From: Silicimonas algicola
GTDB lineage: Bacteria > Pseudomonadota > Alphaproteobacteria > Rhodobacterales > Rhodobacteraceae
Assembly: GCF_003148765.1 (NCBI RefSeq)
Contig: NZ_QGGV01000015.1
Span: 1 to 63,516 of the forward strand
DNA length: 63,516 nt
Reading direction: 5' to 3'
The position numbers were made by a program, and so were the translations under genes. Positions 24,082 to 32,854 of this stretch are shown here, one piece after another. Every line of letters starts with the position of its first letter. Position 1 is the first letter of the stretch. A model generated the notes under the pieces. It saw only the letters and a program-made list of their open reading frames with translations, made no database searches and was not told the origin of the DNA.

Positions 24082-25584
24082 ATGCAGCACCTGGACGAAG
24101 TTCTCGAACTTTCTCGCCAGAGACCCCGCGGACCATTATCGCCCTGGTTCGAGACCCGATTGCGTGAGCAAGTTGGCGCGGGTCTGTTTCTGCCACCGTC
24201 AGAGCTGCAGGCCGTGGGTAAGAGGCTGGTTCAGCAACTGGCAGAATACCGCGAGCAGGCGGGCGTATCGACGGCGGTACTCGGGATGTCCGGCGGGGTC
24301 GACAGCGCGGTGACGGCGGCGTTGCTCAAGGAAGCGGGGTGGCGTGTCGTCGGCTACACGCTGCCCATCGAGCAGGATCCGGTCGAAACCGAGCGCGGTG
24401 TCGAGGCCTGTCACGCTCTGGGAATCGAACATCTCCAACTTGATCTGTCCGAGCAGTACCACTGCATGGTGGCAGGGTTGGGAAGCTTGGACGAGAAGTT
24501 GCGGAGCGGCGACACCGACGCGCTCCGGACGCGGCGTGGCAACATGCGCGCGCGCCTGCGCATGATCACCCTCTACGATCAGGCGCATCGTTGGGGCGGC
24601 CTCGTGGCAAGCACCGACAATTTCTCGGAACTGGGGGCAGGTTTCTGGACGCTGCATGGCGACGTCGGTGACCTCACGCCTGTGCAGTCGTTGTTGAAGT
24701 CGTGGGAGGTCCCGTGGATGGCGCACGCCTACGGCGTACCCGAGAGCACATGGCGCGCAAAGCCGACTGACGGTTTGGGGATCGGTGAAGGGGATGAAGC
24801 CCAGATCGGCGCGACCTATCTCGAGTGGGACGTCACGGTCTTCGCTGTACTGGACGTGCTGCGGCGAAACCCGTCGCTGAGTGCGGAACAGATACCGGAC
24901 GTGCTCTGTGCGGGTGACGATCCCGTTGCGGTCCGGGCCATCGCCGCCGTTCTGCGTCGCCTGCGCACGACCTGGTTCAAACGCATGAATCCTATCGCGC
25001 TCGACCATCCGAAGTCGGATCGCTTGAGTATGCTCGACATGATCGACGACCGGTTGTTCCGCCCGGCAGTGCTCCGCGACGATCGTGCGCTCACCTCGTT
25101 TTCCGGGGAGATCGTCGCACTTGGCCAGCGGCTGGCAAACGAACTCGCTGACAAGAAAATCCGCGTCGTCACGGCGGAGTCCTGCACCGCCGGCCTGCTC
25201 GGCGCCTGCATCGCCGCCACGCCCCGAAGCTCGTCGGTTCTCGAGGGGAGCTTCGTTGCCTACTCTCCCTCGATGAAGATCGACGCCCTGGGGGTACCGG
25301 ACGCGCTCATTCAGGAGCGGACGGTCTATGATCCCGAGGTTGCCCGCGCGATGGCGGAGGGAGCGCTTCAGCGTGCAAAGGGTGCGGGGCTGGCCATCGC
25401 GATCACCGGAGTCGCGGGACCGGAGCCAGACGAGGGCAAGCCGGTCGGCCTGGTCTATATCGCGACCCTCCACCGTTCCGGCACGCCGCAAGTGACGGAG
25501 TGTCACTTCAGCGGCCAGCCGAGAGAGATCGTGGCAGAGACGGTCCGCAAAGCACTCAACCTTGGCTTGGAAGCGCTGGACTAG
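24082..25584 (+). CDS. NAD synthetase fused to CinA-C/PncC-type NMN amidohydrolase domain
   Basis: This encodes 500 residues. The start at 24082 has a GAGAGG ribosome site; an in-frame ATG at 24046 is an alternative. Residues about 35-310 are an NH3-dependent NadE: the PP-loop SGGVDS is at 70-75 and STDNFSE near 178. NadE amidates nicotinic acid adenine dinucleotide to NAD. Residues about 340-498 are a CinA C-terminal domain: AESCTAG with Ser367, YSPSMK with Tyr394 and Lys399, and ITGVAGP. These residues form the NMN deamidase (PncC) active site, which turns nicotinamide mononucleotide into nicotinic acid mononucleotide. The fusion would couple salvage of NMN, the by-product of DNA ligase, to resynthesis of NAD in one polypeptide. 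It is monocistronic and convergent with a flavoprotein gene. Confidence 0.88.
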   Translation: MQHLDEVLELSRQRPRGPLSPWFETRLREQVGAGLFLPPSELQAVGKRLVQQLAEYREQAGVSTAVLGMSGGVDSAVTAALLKEAGWRVVGYTLPIEQDPVETERGVEACHALGIEHLQLDLSEQYHCMVAGLGSLDEKLRSGDTDALRTRRGNMRARLRMITLYDQAHRWGGLVASTDNFSELGAGFWTLHGDVGDLTPVQSLLKSWEVPWMAHAYGVPESTWRAKPTDGLGIGEGDEAQIGATYLEWDVTVFAVLDVLRRNPSLSAEQIPDVLCAGDDPVAVRAIAAVLRRLRTTWFKRMNPIALDHPKSDRLSMLDMIDDRLFRPAVLRDDRALTSFSGEIVALGQRLANELADKKIRVVTAESCTAGLLGACIAATPRSSSVLEGSFVAYSPSMKIDALGVPDALIQERTVYDPEVARAMAEGALQRAKGAGLAIAITGVAGPEPDEGKPVGLVYIATLHRSGTPQVTECHFSGQPREIVAETVRKALNLGLEALD

Positions 25585-25590
25585 GTTCTG

Positions 25591-25611
25591 GGCGGGTAGA
25601 AGGCACCCGCC
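25591..25611. terminator. hairpin between convergent genes
   Basis: A 7-bp stem (GGCGGGT at 25591-25597 with ACCCGCC at 25605-25611) and a 7-base loop lie 7 bases after the NAD synthetase fusion stop. It may serve the convergent gene on the other strand as well. Confidence 0.55.
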
Positions 25612-25676
25612 TCCCCTACCCCGCCCTGTTATTCGACAGAACCAGCGTCCGGATCGGCGATGGCAGCGTCGCTCCG

Positions 25677-26720
25677 TCAATCGCCGCTCGTCCCGCGCAG
25701 CGACCTCCCCTCCGCCCTACGTGCCGCATTGTGGACAGCAGTCGCCGCGATCTCGCCCTGCGCCATGGCGACCGCGATCTGGTTGAGCCCGGTGACCACA
25801 TCGCCCGCCGCGTAGAGGCCCGGCACCGACGTCGCCTGGTGCGCGTCAGTCTCGATCCTGCCGTCCGCCGCAAGGCGCGGCCGCAAAGCCTTCACGAGCT
25901 CTGTCTGGGGTTCGATACCCATGCCTGAATAGGCCACGTCAAACTGCCGGAAGCCACCTTGTGCGAGGAGAAGTCGGACTTGGCCGTTCTCGCAGCGGAC
26001 CTCGCGCACAGCGCGGTCAAGCACTGCGACGCCCGCCTCCGCTAGTGCCGCCCGCTCTTGGGGATCCGGCGCGGGGTCGCCTCCGAGTGCGGCAAGTGTG
26101 ACGTCGTTCGAGTACCGACTGAGAAACAACGCCTCCTCGACTGCATGTCGTCCAGAGCCCAGAACCGCTATCCGCCCGTCAGTCGCCTCGTATGCGTCGC
26201 AGATCGGGCACTGACGGATGGTGCCCCGGCGCACGTGTTCCCAAGCGCCCTCCATGGCAGGGAGAATGTCCAGCGCCCCCGTTGCCAAGATGACCGCTGG
26301 TGCAACCCAACGTCCCCGCTCCGCGTCTACCCAAAAGGCGTCGCCTGCCCGTTCGAGCCGCGTTGCGCTCGCGTTCACGGTCTCCACTCCGAACTGCGCC
26401 ATCTGTGCCCGCATCCGGTCAAGGAGTTCCGTGCCCGCGATCCCGTCTGGGAAGGCCGGATGGTTGTGACTTCGGGGAATCCATTTCGCGCGGCTGTCGC
26501 CTGCGTCCAGAAGGCCCACGCTGCGCCGGAATCGCGCAAGGTAGATTGCCGCTGTCATGCCTGCGGGTCCGCCGCCGATCACGATACAGTCGCGACGCGT
26601 GTCCAAGATGGTCGGGATGTCCTCACTCGGTATGGGCGCATCTCGCTCCCTCGGAACGGCCACATTGTCGGCCTTCGCCGAAAAGGCTGGCTCTGCGTGG
26701 CGCGTTGATGACATGGTCAT
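25677..26720 (-). CDS. thioredoxin-reductase-like FAD/NAD(P) oxidoreductase
   Basis: This encodes 347 residues; AGGAGGTGGG directly precedes the ATG at 26720. About 42 extra N-terminal residues precede the FAD motif GGGPAGM. A redox-type CPICD motif near residue 172, an NAD(P) motif [11 protein letters not shown] and a C-terminal GLYAAGDVV complete the low-molecular-weight thioredoxin reductase layout. The dithiol is CPIC rather than CATC, as in ferredoxin/thioredoxin reductase-like paralogues whose partner is often unknown. No thioredoxin gene is adjacent. Confidence 0.8.
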   Translation of the reverse strand: MTMSSTRHAEPAFSAKADNVAVPRERDAPIPSEDIPTILDTRRDCIVIGGGPAGMTAAIYLARFRRSVGLLDAGDSRAKWIPRSHNHPAFPDGIAGTELLDRMRAQMAQFGVETVNASATRLERAGDAFWVDAERGRWVAPAVILATGALDILPAMEGAWEHVRRGTIRQCPICDAYEATDGRIAVLGSGRHAVEEALFLSRYSNDVTLAALGGDPAPDPQERAALAEAGVAVLDRAVREVRCENGQVRLLLAQGGFRQFDVAYSGMGIEPQTELVKALRPRLAADGRIETDAHQATSVPGLYAAGDVVTGLNQIAVAMAQGEIAATAVHNAARRAEGRSLRGTSGD

Positions 26721-27148
26721 CCCACCTCCTGAGGTCCAGTGCGGTAATTCGCTCGGGACAGGCTCATAGCCCGTGAGATCCTGCTAAAGCGATCAAATGG
26801 CGTCAGCAGTTTGCCTCACCCACTCCCGATGCCGAAGTTCGTCGTCCAAGGCCCGTGAAGGCCGATCAAGACACTAGAACTGACACAGGACCCATCAAGG
26901 TGTCAGACGGAGCTGCCCGCGGAGAACATGTAGTCCCCAGACGTGTGAGCAACGATGTATGAAACATCACGCAACGCCCCATTAACCTTAACACCGTAAG
27001 GACAAAAACTTGTCGAGTTGCCCGGAACCTCCGGGTCCTTCATCTTGGCCTCATTGGACCGAGTCCGATGTGTGTGTAACGAGTGAGACTGGCGGAGCCG
27101 GGGGCGTCACCTCTGGCCCGCTCAGTTAGGTCGAGAAGTTGGTGAAGT
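26721..27148. other. intergenic gap, no gene recognised
   Basis: 428 bases upstream of the flavoprotein. A short AT-rich patch near 26955-27010 (ACATCACGCAAC, CCTTAACACCGTAAGGA) includes CCTTA-ACACCG-TAAGG, a 5-bp inverted repeat that could be a regulator site. Otherwise nothing was identified. Confidence 0.4.
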
Positions 27149-27457
27149 ATGTTTCCTGAACCTGACTACTTTCGTTCGGCTGCTGCATGGCGGCTGGCTC
27201 AGTTCGGTGATGCGACCACTTGCGCCACACTCGCCTTCGCTGTGGGGAAGCTGTCCGACGCCTCTCTTGACGCGCTGCAAGATGAACTGGAGTTCTTCAC
27301 CGAAACCGGGTTCGTTGGGCCTCAGCTGTCTGAGTTGCTTGCATTCCTGCAGGGCCCAGGAAGAGCGTTGGTCACCAGATCATCGAAAGCGAGATGGCGG
27401 CTTGGTTGTCAGTCAGTCGCACCAGAACTTCCGACCGTCCGGCGCCTTGCGAGCTAG
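27149..27457 (+). CDS. small hypothetical protein (doubtful)
   Basis: The frame encodes 102 residues and starts at an ATG after a weak GGTGAAG ribosome-like site. Residues 1-70 look like an amphipathic helical protein. The last 30 residues are basic and run 45 bases antisense into the end of the nuclease gene, which suggests the true end is lost or the frame shifted. No family recognised. Confidence 0.3.
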   Translation: MFPEPDYFRSAAAWRLAQFGDATTCATLAFAVGKLSDASLDALQDELEFFTETGFVGPQLSELLAFLQGPGRALVTRSSKARWRLGCQSVAPELPTVRRLAS

Positions 27458-27814
27458 CCCCTCCGCAACGAGGATCTCGCCAACGTCCCTGCCGCTCACG
27501 AACAGCCTCGCAAACTTCTTTCCATTGGAATCCTCACCGAGTCTCGTCATGAAGAGGTCGCCGCTCTTCAGTATCTTCAGCAATCGGTCGGCAGCCTTCT
27601 TCCCAAGCGCCGCTTCTTCGTCACCGCCACAGAGGTCACCTTTCAAACGGGGAACGTCGTAGCCCTGGAACCGGAAAAGCTCACCCTGGAGCCAGACGGT
27701 GGCTCCGTCGACGACGCAGGTCACATTTCGACGCGGTTCGCAGTGCTCGATTGCAGCTGCAGGCGCGGCGGACAGCGCAGCCGCGAACGCGAGAAGAGAA
27801 GCCTTCGCCAGCAT
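27413..27814 (-). CDS. secreted thermonuclease-family (SNase-like) protein
   Basis: This encodes 133 residues from an ATG at 27814. Residues 1-21 are a signal peptide ending PAAA. The mature part has CVVDGATVWLQGE, equivalent to the VxDGDT core of staphylococcal-nuclease-fold proteins, then RFQGYDVPR and a C-terminal GEILVAEGLARK. The Asp of the GDT triad is replaced by Ala (DGAT), and the catalytic Arg/Glu pair is not clear (LGEDSNGKKFARLF). It may be a non-catalytic or altered nuclease fold. Confidence 0.75.
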   Translation of the reverse strand: MLAKASLLAFAAALSAAPAAAIEHCEPRRNVTCVVDGATVWLQGELFRFQGYDVPRLKGDLCGGDEEAALGKKAADRLLKILKSGDLFMTRLGEDSNGKKFARLFVSGRDVGEILVAEGLARKAPDGRKFWCD

Positions 27815-27887
27815 GACCGTGACACCTCTGCAGCAGAGACGATGTCGTCCGCAGAGAAGAAGATAGGTTCGCTTTTGGTTTCGTCGA

Positions 27888-29518
27888 CTATTCCGCCGGG
27901 ACATCAGAGCCACGTGCTTGCTCGACGGTCCTTGCCTGATTGAGTCTTATCACGAAGCGAGCCCCACCCTCGGAGACGTTCTCCAGGGCAACCTCGCCGC
28001 CGGCATTGCGCGCCATGCCCGCCACCTGCGCCAATCCCAAACCCGTGCCTTGCGGCTTGTCCGTAATGAAGGGCTGGAAAAGAGTTCGCTGCAGCTTTGC
28101 CGAGACGCCAGGACCGTTGTCGCACACGACAATCTCGGCACGTTCGCCGACCGACGAAACTTCTATGGTAATGCGCCCCTGACCTTCCAACGCATCACGA
28201 GCGTTAACCACGAGGTTGAGAAGGGCAAGTTCAAGCTGATCCCTGTTCGCGACCACAGCCAGATGACTTTCCATCTCGTCGATCGACAGGGCGACGCCGT
28301 CACCAGCAGCCTGCTCGAGAAGGTACCGAAGACCATTGAGCATTTCGCTGACGTCGACCGTTTCAAGTTCCGTGTCCTTTCCGTGAGACAGGCTCAGAAG
28401 CTGATTGGCAAGACGCGTTCCCTTCGACACCGAGTCCTCGATCAGCGCGACATACGACTTGATTTCGTCGTTCCTCGTCTTGCGCTTGATGAGGTTCAGT
28501 CCCGACTGAAGCGAGGAAATCACGTTGCGGAAGTCGTGGACGATGGTCGCTGTGAACTGGGCGACTGCCTGCGAACGCTGGAGGTTCAGAAGATGCTCTT
28601 CGTTCTTCCGCCTTCTGACAACTTCGCGTGCGGCCAGGACGAAAAGCCCAAGGCCTGCCAGGATTGCTGCCAACAGGCCAAAGGTGATGACCGCAGCGGC
28701 CCTCTGCAGCGGACGGTCCAGCACCGCGCTGCTGATCGCCACATGGCTCGACCATCCGGTCAGCTCAGAGGTTGCGTAAGCGGTGTAGTTGGTGAGCGCC
28801 TCGTAGGTGGTTCCCGCATAAATGCCATTGCCACCCTTCGCGACTGCATCAAGGACGTAGGAGGTCCCGGGCGTTCCAACGCGCACTGCGTAGTCGATGG
28901 AGCGAGCGATGAACTCGCCCTCCCGATCTACGAGTGCCGCAACTGAGTCCTCGGCACCCGTTGCATCAGCATTTCCTGGTAGGTTTGCGGATAGGTGAAT
29001 GCTGTAAGAATGTGGCGATTGTTCCCAGGGATTTCGGTAGTAACGGTGACGCATGGACAATAGAGGCCATCACGTTCAACGCCTCCAATGTCCCAGCCGT
29101 CCGCGTTGATGTCCGCGACCCAGGACAATTCAGGCGCGTAATCGATAGAATCCTGGGTCACTGAGAAGAGGCTCTCGCCACTCGAGCTATCTGTGAGAAG
29201 AAGCGCCTGCCACCCCGGCATAAGTCCCACGGCTTCCTGCGCGCGACGTGCCCCTGCATCCAGGTCACCACTCCTGAATGGACTTGCCTGAGCAAGGATG
29301 CGCAGCGTGACGAGGTCGCTGGCGACACGTGCGTCAGACAGGAGAGTGAGCATGTCAGCAGCGGTCACGGCGCGCTGACGCGCGTAGTCAGCCTCATCGC
29401 TCAGCCGATAATAGAGCAGCACGAAAGCGACGGCCAGTGCAGGAAGCAGCAGCGCAAGCCCCAACAGCAAGTAGACCGTGAACGCGCCGTCCAGTCCCCC
29501 ACGTCTGAGCTTCGCCAC
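27888..29518 (-). pseudogene. membrane sensor histidine kinase, frameshifted
   Basis: Two overlapping minus-strand frames together form one kinase. The 5' part (GTG at 29518 down to about 28950) encodes an N-terminal membrane helix and half a periplasmic sensor domain ending ...MLMQRVPR. The 3' part resumes with EDSVAALVDREGEF, then a second membrane helix, an H-box (VHDFRNVISSL), an N-box (NLVVNARDAL), DNGPGV and GTGLGL. A single one-base frame change near 28940-28955 separates them. The kinase would have been a periplasmic-sensing two-component sensor. No response regulator is adjacent. A sequencing or assembly error is as likely as a true mutation. Confidence 0.75.
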
Positions 29519-29793
29519 GCAGTTCGCCTCACTGTTGAAGTCTGGTCCGGTCTCGTCAGCCGAAAAGCCGCCTATCGTGTGTCAGACGCTCGAAAAGAAG
29601 TAAGAAGACTATTCGGAAAAGCCGGTCAATGGACTTCTGTCGAGTCATGGGTCCGCCGGTGGCCGCTCGATCGACGCCAGGTGCCGAATGCTAAGGCCTG
29701 TCCGACAGATAAACCATCTCCTTACGGGGCAACCCAAAATCACGATGTAGTCGTCATCTCGGGCGGGGTTCTCCATGACTGGACACGCCAAGC

Positions 29794-29807
29794 TTGCGTT
29801 TGGACAA
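29794..29807 (+). promoter_or_regulatory. FNR/NNR-type box (TTG-N8-CAA) upstream of nirK
   Basis: TTG at 29794-29796 and CAA at 29805-29807 with 8 bases between form the palindromic half-sites of Crp/Fnr-type denitrification regulators. The nirK ATG is 65 bases downstream. The rest of the 354-base gap (29519-29871) has no other recognised feature. Confidence 0.6.
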
Positions 29808-29871
29808 CGTTCTCCCGCTCCATCACCTCTAATTGAAGGTCAACTTACTTCGATCTGAAAGGACGCACGAG

Positions 29872-31020
29872 ATGTTGACCCGAAGAGCCGCACTGTTGGG
29901 AGCCGCAGGCATTACCTCACTTCCCTTCCTCGCTAAGGCCGCAAGCGCCGAGGAAATCATGGACACGTCGATGGCGCCGCCCGCCGACGTGTCGAACCTC
30001 CAGCGCATCAAGCACAAGCTGGTGCGACCGCCGATGGTTCACGCGCACGACGAGGTCGCGCCGGGCGAGCCCCGTATCGTCGAGTTCGAGATGCAGATCG
30101 TAGAAAAGGAGATCGAGGTCGACGACGGCGTCTACCTCCAGGCGATGACGTTCCACGGGTCGATTCCCGGCCCCCTCATGGTGGTGCACGAAGGTGACTA
30201 CGTCGAACTGACGCTCTACAATTCGCCTGAGAACATGTTGCAGCACAACATCGACTTCCACGCCGCGACAGGTGCTCTCGGAGGCGGGTCGCTGACGCTG
30301 GTGAACCCCGGAGAGAAGACGGTCCTCCGCTTCAAGGCGACACGTCCCGGCACCTTCGTTTATCACTGTGCGCCCGGAGGTCCGATGATCCCCTGGCACG
30401 TCGTGAGCGGCATGTCCGGCGCCATCATGGTCCTGCCGAGAGACGGCCTGAAGGACCACGAGGGCAACTCTGTGCGCTATGACCGCGTCTTCTACATCGG
30501 CGAGAACGACTTCTATATCCCGAAGGACGAGAACGGAGACTACAAGCGCTTCGAAGATGTCGGCGAAAGCTATCCCGACACGCTCGAGGTGATGAACGGC
30601 CTCATCCCCAGCCACGTCGTCTTCAACGGCAAGGTCGGATCGCTGACCGGCGACAACGCGCTTCACGCCTCGCAAGGCGAGAAGGTGCTGTTCGTCCACA
30701 GCCAGGCCAACCGAGACACGCGTCCTCACCTGATCGGCGGTCACGGCGACCTCGTGTGGGAGCGCGGCAAGTTCAACAACCCGCCGCAGCGCGACCTCGA
30801 AACCTGGTTCATCGCGGGCGGTTCCGCCGGCGCGGCGCTCTACGAGTTCCTCCAGCCGGGTGTCTATGCCTACGTCAACCACAACCTGATCGAGGCCGTG
30901 AACCTCGGTGCTACGGCGCACGTGGTGGTCGACGGCGACTGGAACAACGACCTGATGGAACAGGTGCAGGCGCCCGCCGAGTACAACGCCAACTACGAGG
31001 GCAAGACCGCGCTGCCTTAG
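29872..31020 (+). CDS. nirK: copper-containing nitrite reductase
   Basis: This encodes 382 residues. The ATG at 29872 has GAAAGGA 8 bases upstream and opens a Tat-like leader (TRRAALLG) ending about residue 26. All copper ligands are visible. Type 1 site: His125, Cys166, His176 and Met181. Type 2 site: His130, His165 and His337. The catalytic Asp128 and His286 are present. It reduces nitrite to nitric oxide in the periplasm, accepting electrons from pseudoazurin encoded 1.3 kb downstream. A TTG-N8-CAA box lies upstream and a strong hairpin follows. No nitric oxide reductase genes are within the window. Confidence 0.96.
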   Translation: MLTRRAALLGAAGITSLPFLAKAASAEEIMDTSMAPPADVSNLQRIKHKLVRPPMVHAHDEVAPGEPRIVEFEMQIVEKEIEVDDGVYLQAMTFHGSIPGPLMVVHEGDYVELTLYNSPENMLQHNIDFHAATGALGGGSLTLVNPGEKTVLRFKATRPGTFVYHCAPGGPMIPWHVVSGMSGAIMVLPRDGLKDHEGNSVRYDRVFYIGENDFYIPKDENGDYKRFEDVGESYPDTLEVMNGLIPSHVVFNGKVGSLTGDNALHASQGEKVLFVHSQANRDTRPHLIGGHGDLVWERGKFNNPPQRDLETWFIAGGSAGAALYEFLQPGVYAYVNHNLIEAVNLGATAHVVVDGDWNNDLMEQVQAPAEYNANYEGKTALP

Positions 31021-31051
31021 GCCGGGACCGTCTCGAAGCGCAGTCGTCACA

Positions 31052-31079
31052 GGGGCGGCCGGAACAGTCCGGCCGCCCC
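31052..31079 (+). terminator. strong hairpin terminator after nirK
   Basis: A perfect 12-bp GC-rich stem (31052-31063 with 31068-31079) with a 4-base loop (ACAG) lies 31 bases after the nirK stop and is followed by GATTTCTT. It separates nirK from the nirV remnant. Confidence 0.8.
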
Positions 31080-31101
31080 GATTTCTTCGAGGAGCCTGAA
31101 C

Positions 31102-31290
31102 ATGAAGACACTCGCCGCTTTGGCGGGCCTTGCCGGCCTAGAGACGACGCGACGACCCATGCGGCTTGGCTGTCCGAACGAACTGGCGAGACGTGGCGCC
31201 TGCCGACCGCCGATTTTGCTCATGAGCGATGTCCATGTCGGACCGCCGCGCCGCTTGTTGCGGAAGCGCAAAGAGGCTGGGGGAAGCCAG
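31102..31290 (+). pseudogene. nirV remnant (internally deleted)
   Basis: An ATG at 31102 with GGAG upstream opens MKTLAALAGLAGL, a signal-peptide-like start. In another frame at about 31146-31220 the sequence reads HAAWLSERTGETWRLPTADFAHE. This is typical of NirV, the formylglycine-generating-enzyme-family protein usually encoded directly after nirK. The two pieces are joined out of frame after a deletion of most of the gene, and the remainder is not recognisable. Loss of nirV beside an intact nirK suggests that it is dispensable. Confidence 0.65.
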
Positions 31291-31317
31291 GCTCAGAATG
31301 CCCTCGAAAGGACTCGC

Positions 31318-31563
31318 ATGGCTCGCCCGGACTTCGACGACCCCGATCTGCCGCTTTCGGTGCTCTTCGCCGAATGCCCGGAGGTCGCGACGGTGTTCCT
31401 CGACCGCCGCATGCTGTGCCCGGGTTGCCCGATTGCACCGTTCCATACCGTTGTCGACGCCTGCCTCGAATACGGGCTGGACGAGAGCGAATTTCGTGCC
31501 GAACTGCGCCGCGTCGTCGTCTCGGAAGGCTCAGGCCGACCTCTCGAGACGCGTCACTCCTGA
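31318..31563 (+). CDS. DUF1858 domain protein
   Basis: This encodes 81 residues from an ATG with AAAGGA 5 bases upstream. DUF1858 features are LSVLFAECPEVATVFLDRRM and a Cys34-Pro-Gly-Cys37 motif near the start of a helix, similar to small proteins in nitrite and hybrid-cluster loci. These may bind a metal or form a redox pair. A longer upstream frame runs back into the nirV debris and is not used. It ends convergent with, and 10 bases into, the Crp/Fnr regulator gene. Confidence 0.8.
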   Translation: MARPDFDDPDLPLSVLFAECPEVATVFLDRRMLCPGCPIAPFHTVVDACLEYGLDESEFRAELRRVVVSEGSGRPLETRHS

Positions 31564-32249
31564 ATGCCGCTAAGGACCACGAGGCGGTGGGGCGCCGTGA
31601 CGACGATGTGCTTGCGTGTCGAGCGGACGAGGCCGTCCTTCTCCCACGCCGACAAAAGACGGCTTACCGTGTGGAGCGTCGTGCCGGTCATCTCGGAGAT
31701 GTTCTGGCGGGTGACCGGAAAGGCGATTTCTATTCCTTCCGTCGTCTTTCGTCCGCTTTGGTTCACCATCCGCAACAGGGCGCAGGCCACGCGCTTCTCG
31801 ACGGCCTGCGTCGCCATCTCGGTCAGCGTTTCCTGGATCTGGCCGATCCGCTGACCGAGGGTCGTATAGGTCTGGGTCGCAAACCCTTGATACTTCGACA
31901 TGAACTCAGACCACAGGCTCACGGGCCAGGACAGGGCGATGGATTCGGCCGCGGCGATGGAGGTGGCAGGATAGGTGTCGCGGTGCAGGGCGGGCGCAAT
32001 CCCGAAGAGCTGGCCGGGCGAGATGTGCAGGACGATGATCTGGTCGCCACCCGGCGTGCTGCGCACCACGCGGAGATAGCCGTCGAGCAGCAGATAGAAC
32101 CGGTCTGCGTCATGGCCTTCGCGGAAGATGTCCGTACCTTCCTCGTAGCGGCGCGAGACGGCCTGATCGAGGATTTCCCTGATCTGCGGCCGTTCCAGCA
32201 GCGAGAAGGGAGGAAGACCCTTCAAAAGGCTCTCGTCGAGTTTAGGCAC
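31554..32249 (-). CDS. Crp/Fnr-family regulator of nitrite respiration (NnrR-like)
   Basis: This encodes 231 residues from a GTG at 32249, with GGAG 5 bases upstream. The N-terminal cyclic-nucleotide-binding fold (DIFREGHDADRFYLLLDGYLRVV) lacks the clustered N-terminal cysteines of FNR, which fits the NO-responsive NnrR/DNR type. The helix-turn-helix is FPVTRQNISEMTGTTLHTVSRLLSAWEKDG. It is divergent from the pseudoazurin gene, with a TTG-N8-CAA site in the shared promoter. It probably activates nirK, pseudoazurin and nnrS. Confidence 0.85.
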   Translation of the reverse strand: MPKLDESLLKGLPPFSLLERPQIREILDQAVSRRYEEGTDIFREGHDADRFYLLLDGYLRVVRSTPGGDQIIVLHISPGQLFGIAPALHRDTYPATSIAAAESIALSWPVSLWSEFMSKYQGFATQTYTTLGQRIGQIQETLTEMATQAVEKRVACALLRMVNQSGRKTTEGIEIAFPVTRQNISEMTGTTLHTVSRLLSAWEKDGLVRSTRKHIVVTAPHRLVVLSGIQE

Positions 32250-32263
32250 GACCACTCCAGAGT

Positions 32264-32277
32264 TTGTCCAAGAACAA
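32264..32277 (+). promoter_or_regulatory. FNR/NNR-type box (TTG-N8-CAA) in divergent promoter
   Basis: TTG at 32264-32266 and CAA at 32275-32277, with 8 bases between, lie 71 bases before the pseudoazurin start. The box is 15 bases from the regulator's own start, so autoregulation is possible. Confidence 0.6.
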
Positions 32278-32347
32278 CGTCTGCGACCCTGTGATAGGTC
32301 AAAACAGCGGCAAGAGAAACGACATGAACGCCTGAAAGGACTGTCCG

Positions 32348-32776
32348 ATGCTGAAAGCTCTGATGATGACCGCCGCCCTCGCAACCATAGCCGGCACCGC
32401 CGCCGCCGAGACACACGAGGTCAGGATGCTGAACAAGGGAGAGGCCGGCGCGATGGTCTTCGAACCCGGCTACGTGAAGGCCGCGCCGGGAGACATCGTG
32501 AAGTTCATCCCCACCGACAAGGGCCACAACGCCGAGAACATCGAGGGGATGCTTCCCGAGGGCGTCGCGGAGTTCAAGTCGGGTATCAACGAAGAGTTCG
32601 AGTTGACGGTCAATGCAGAGGGCCTCTATGGCATCAAGTGCACACCGCACTACGCGATGGGCATGGTTGCTCTCGTGCAGGTGGGAGAGGCCGTGAACCT
32701 CGACGAAGCCCAAGCCGTCAAGCAGAAAGGGAAGGCCAAGACCCGGATGGCCGACCTGATCGCACAGGTCCAATGA
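32348..32776 (+). CDS. pseudoazurin
   Basis: This encodes 142 residues. Residues 1-20 are a signal peptide ending TAAA. Type 1 copper ligands are His60, Cys98, His101 and Met106, which are His40, Cys78, His81 and Met86 of the mature protein, the canonical pseudoazurin numbering. It is a small periplasmic electron carrier that donates to copper nitrite reductase, consistent with nirK nearby. Expression is probably controlled through the TTG-N8-CAA site upstream. Confidence 0.95.
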   Translation: MLKALMMTAALATIAGTAAAETHEVRMLNKGEAGAMVFEPGYVKAAPGDIVKFIPTDKGHNAENIEGMLPEGVAEFKSGINEEFELTVNAEGLYGIKCTPHYAMGMVALVQVGEAVNLDEAQAVKQKGKAKTRMADLIAQVQ

Positions 32777-32854
32777 CGCATCGTCCTTGATCATCTGTCT
32801 GTAGGTGCGGCGGAACTGGCTGCCGCCCCTACTGTCCCTTGTCGGAGCAGAGGA

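Noticed and set aside
27888-29518. Programmed frameshift in the histidine kinase gene
   Set aside because: No slippery heptamer or downstream structure is evident at the junction; mutation or sequence error is simpler.
32813-32837. GGAAC-N16-TGTC upstream of nnrS as an EcfG promoter
   Set aside because: The conserved GTT of the -10 box is broken; nnrS fits better with the TTG-N8-CAA regulation of the nitrite cluster.
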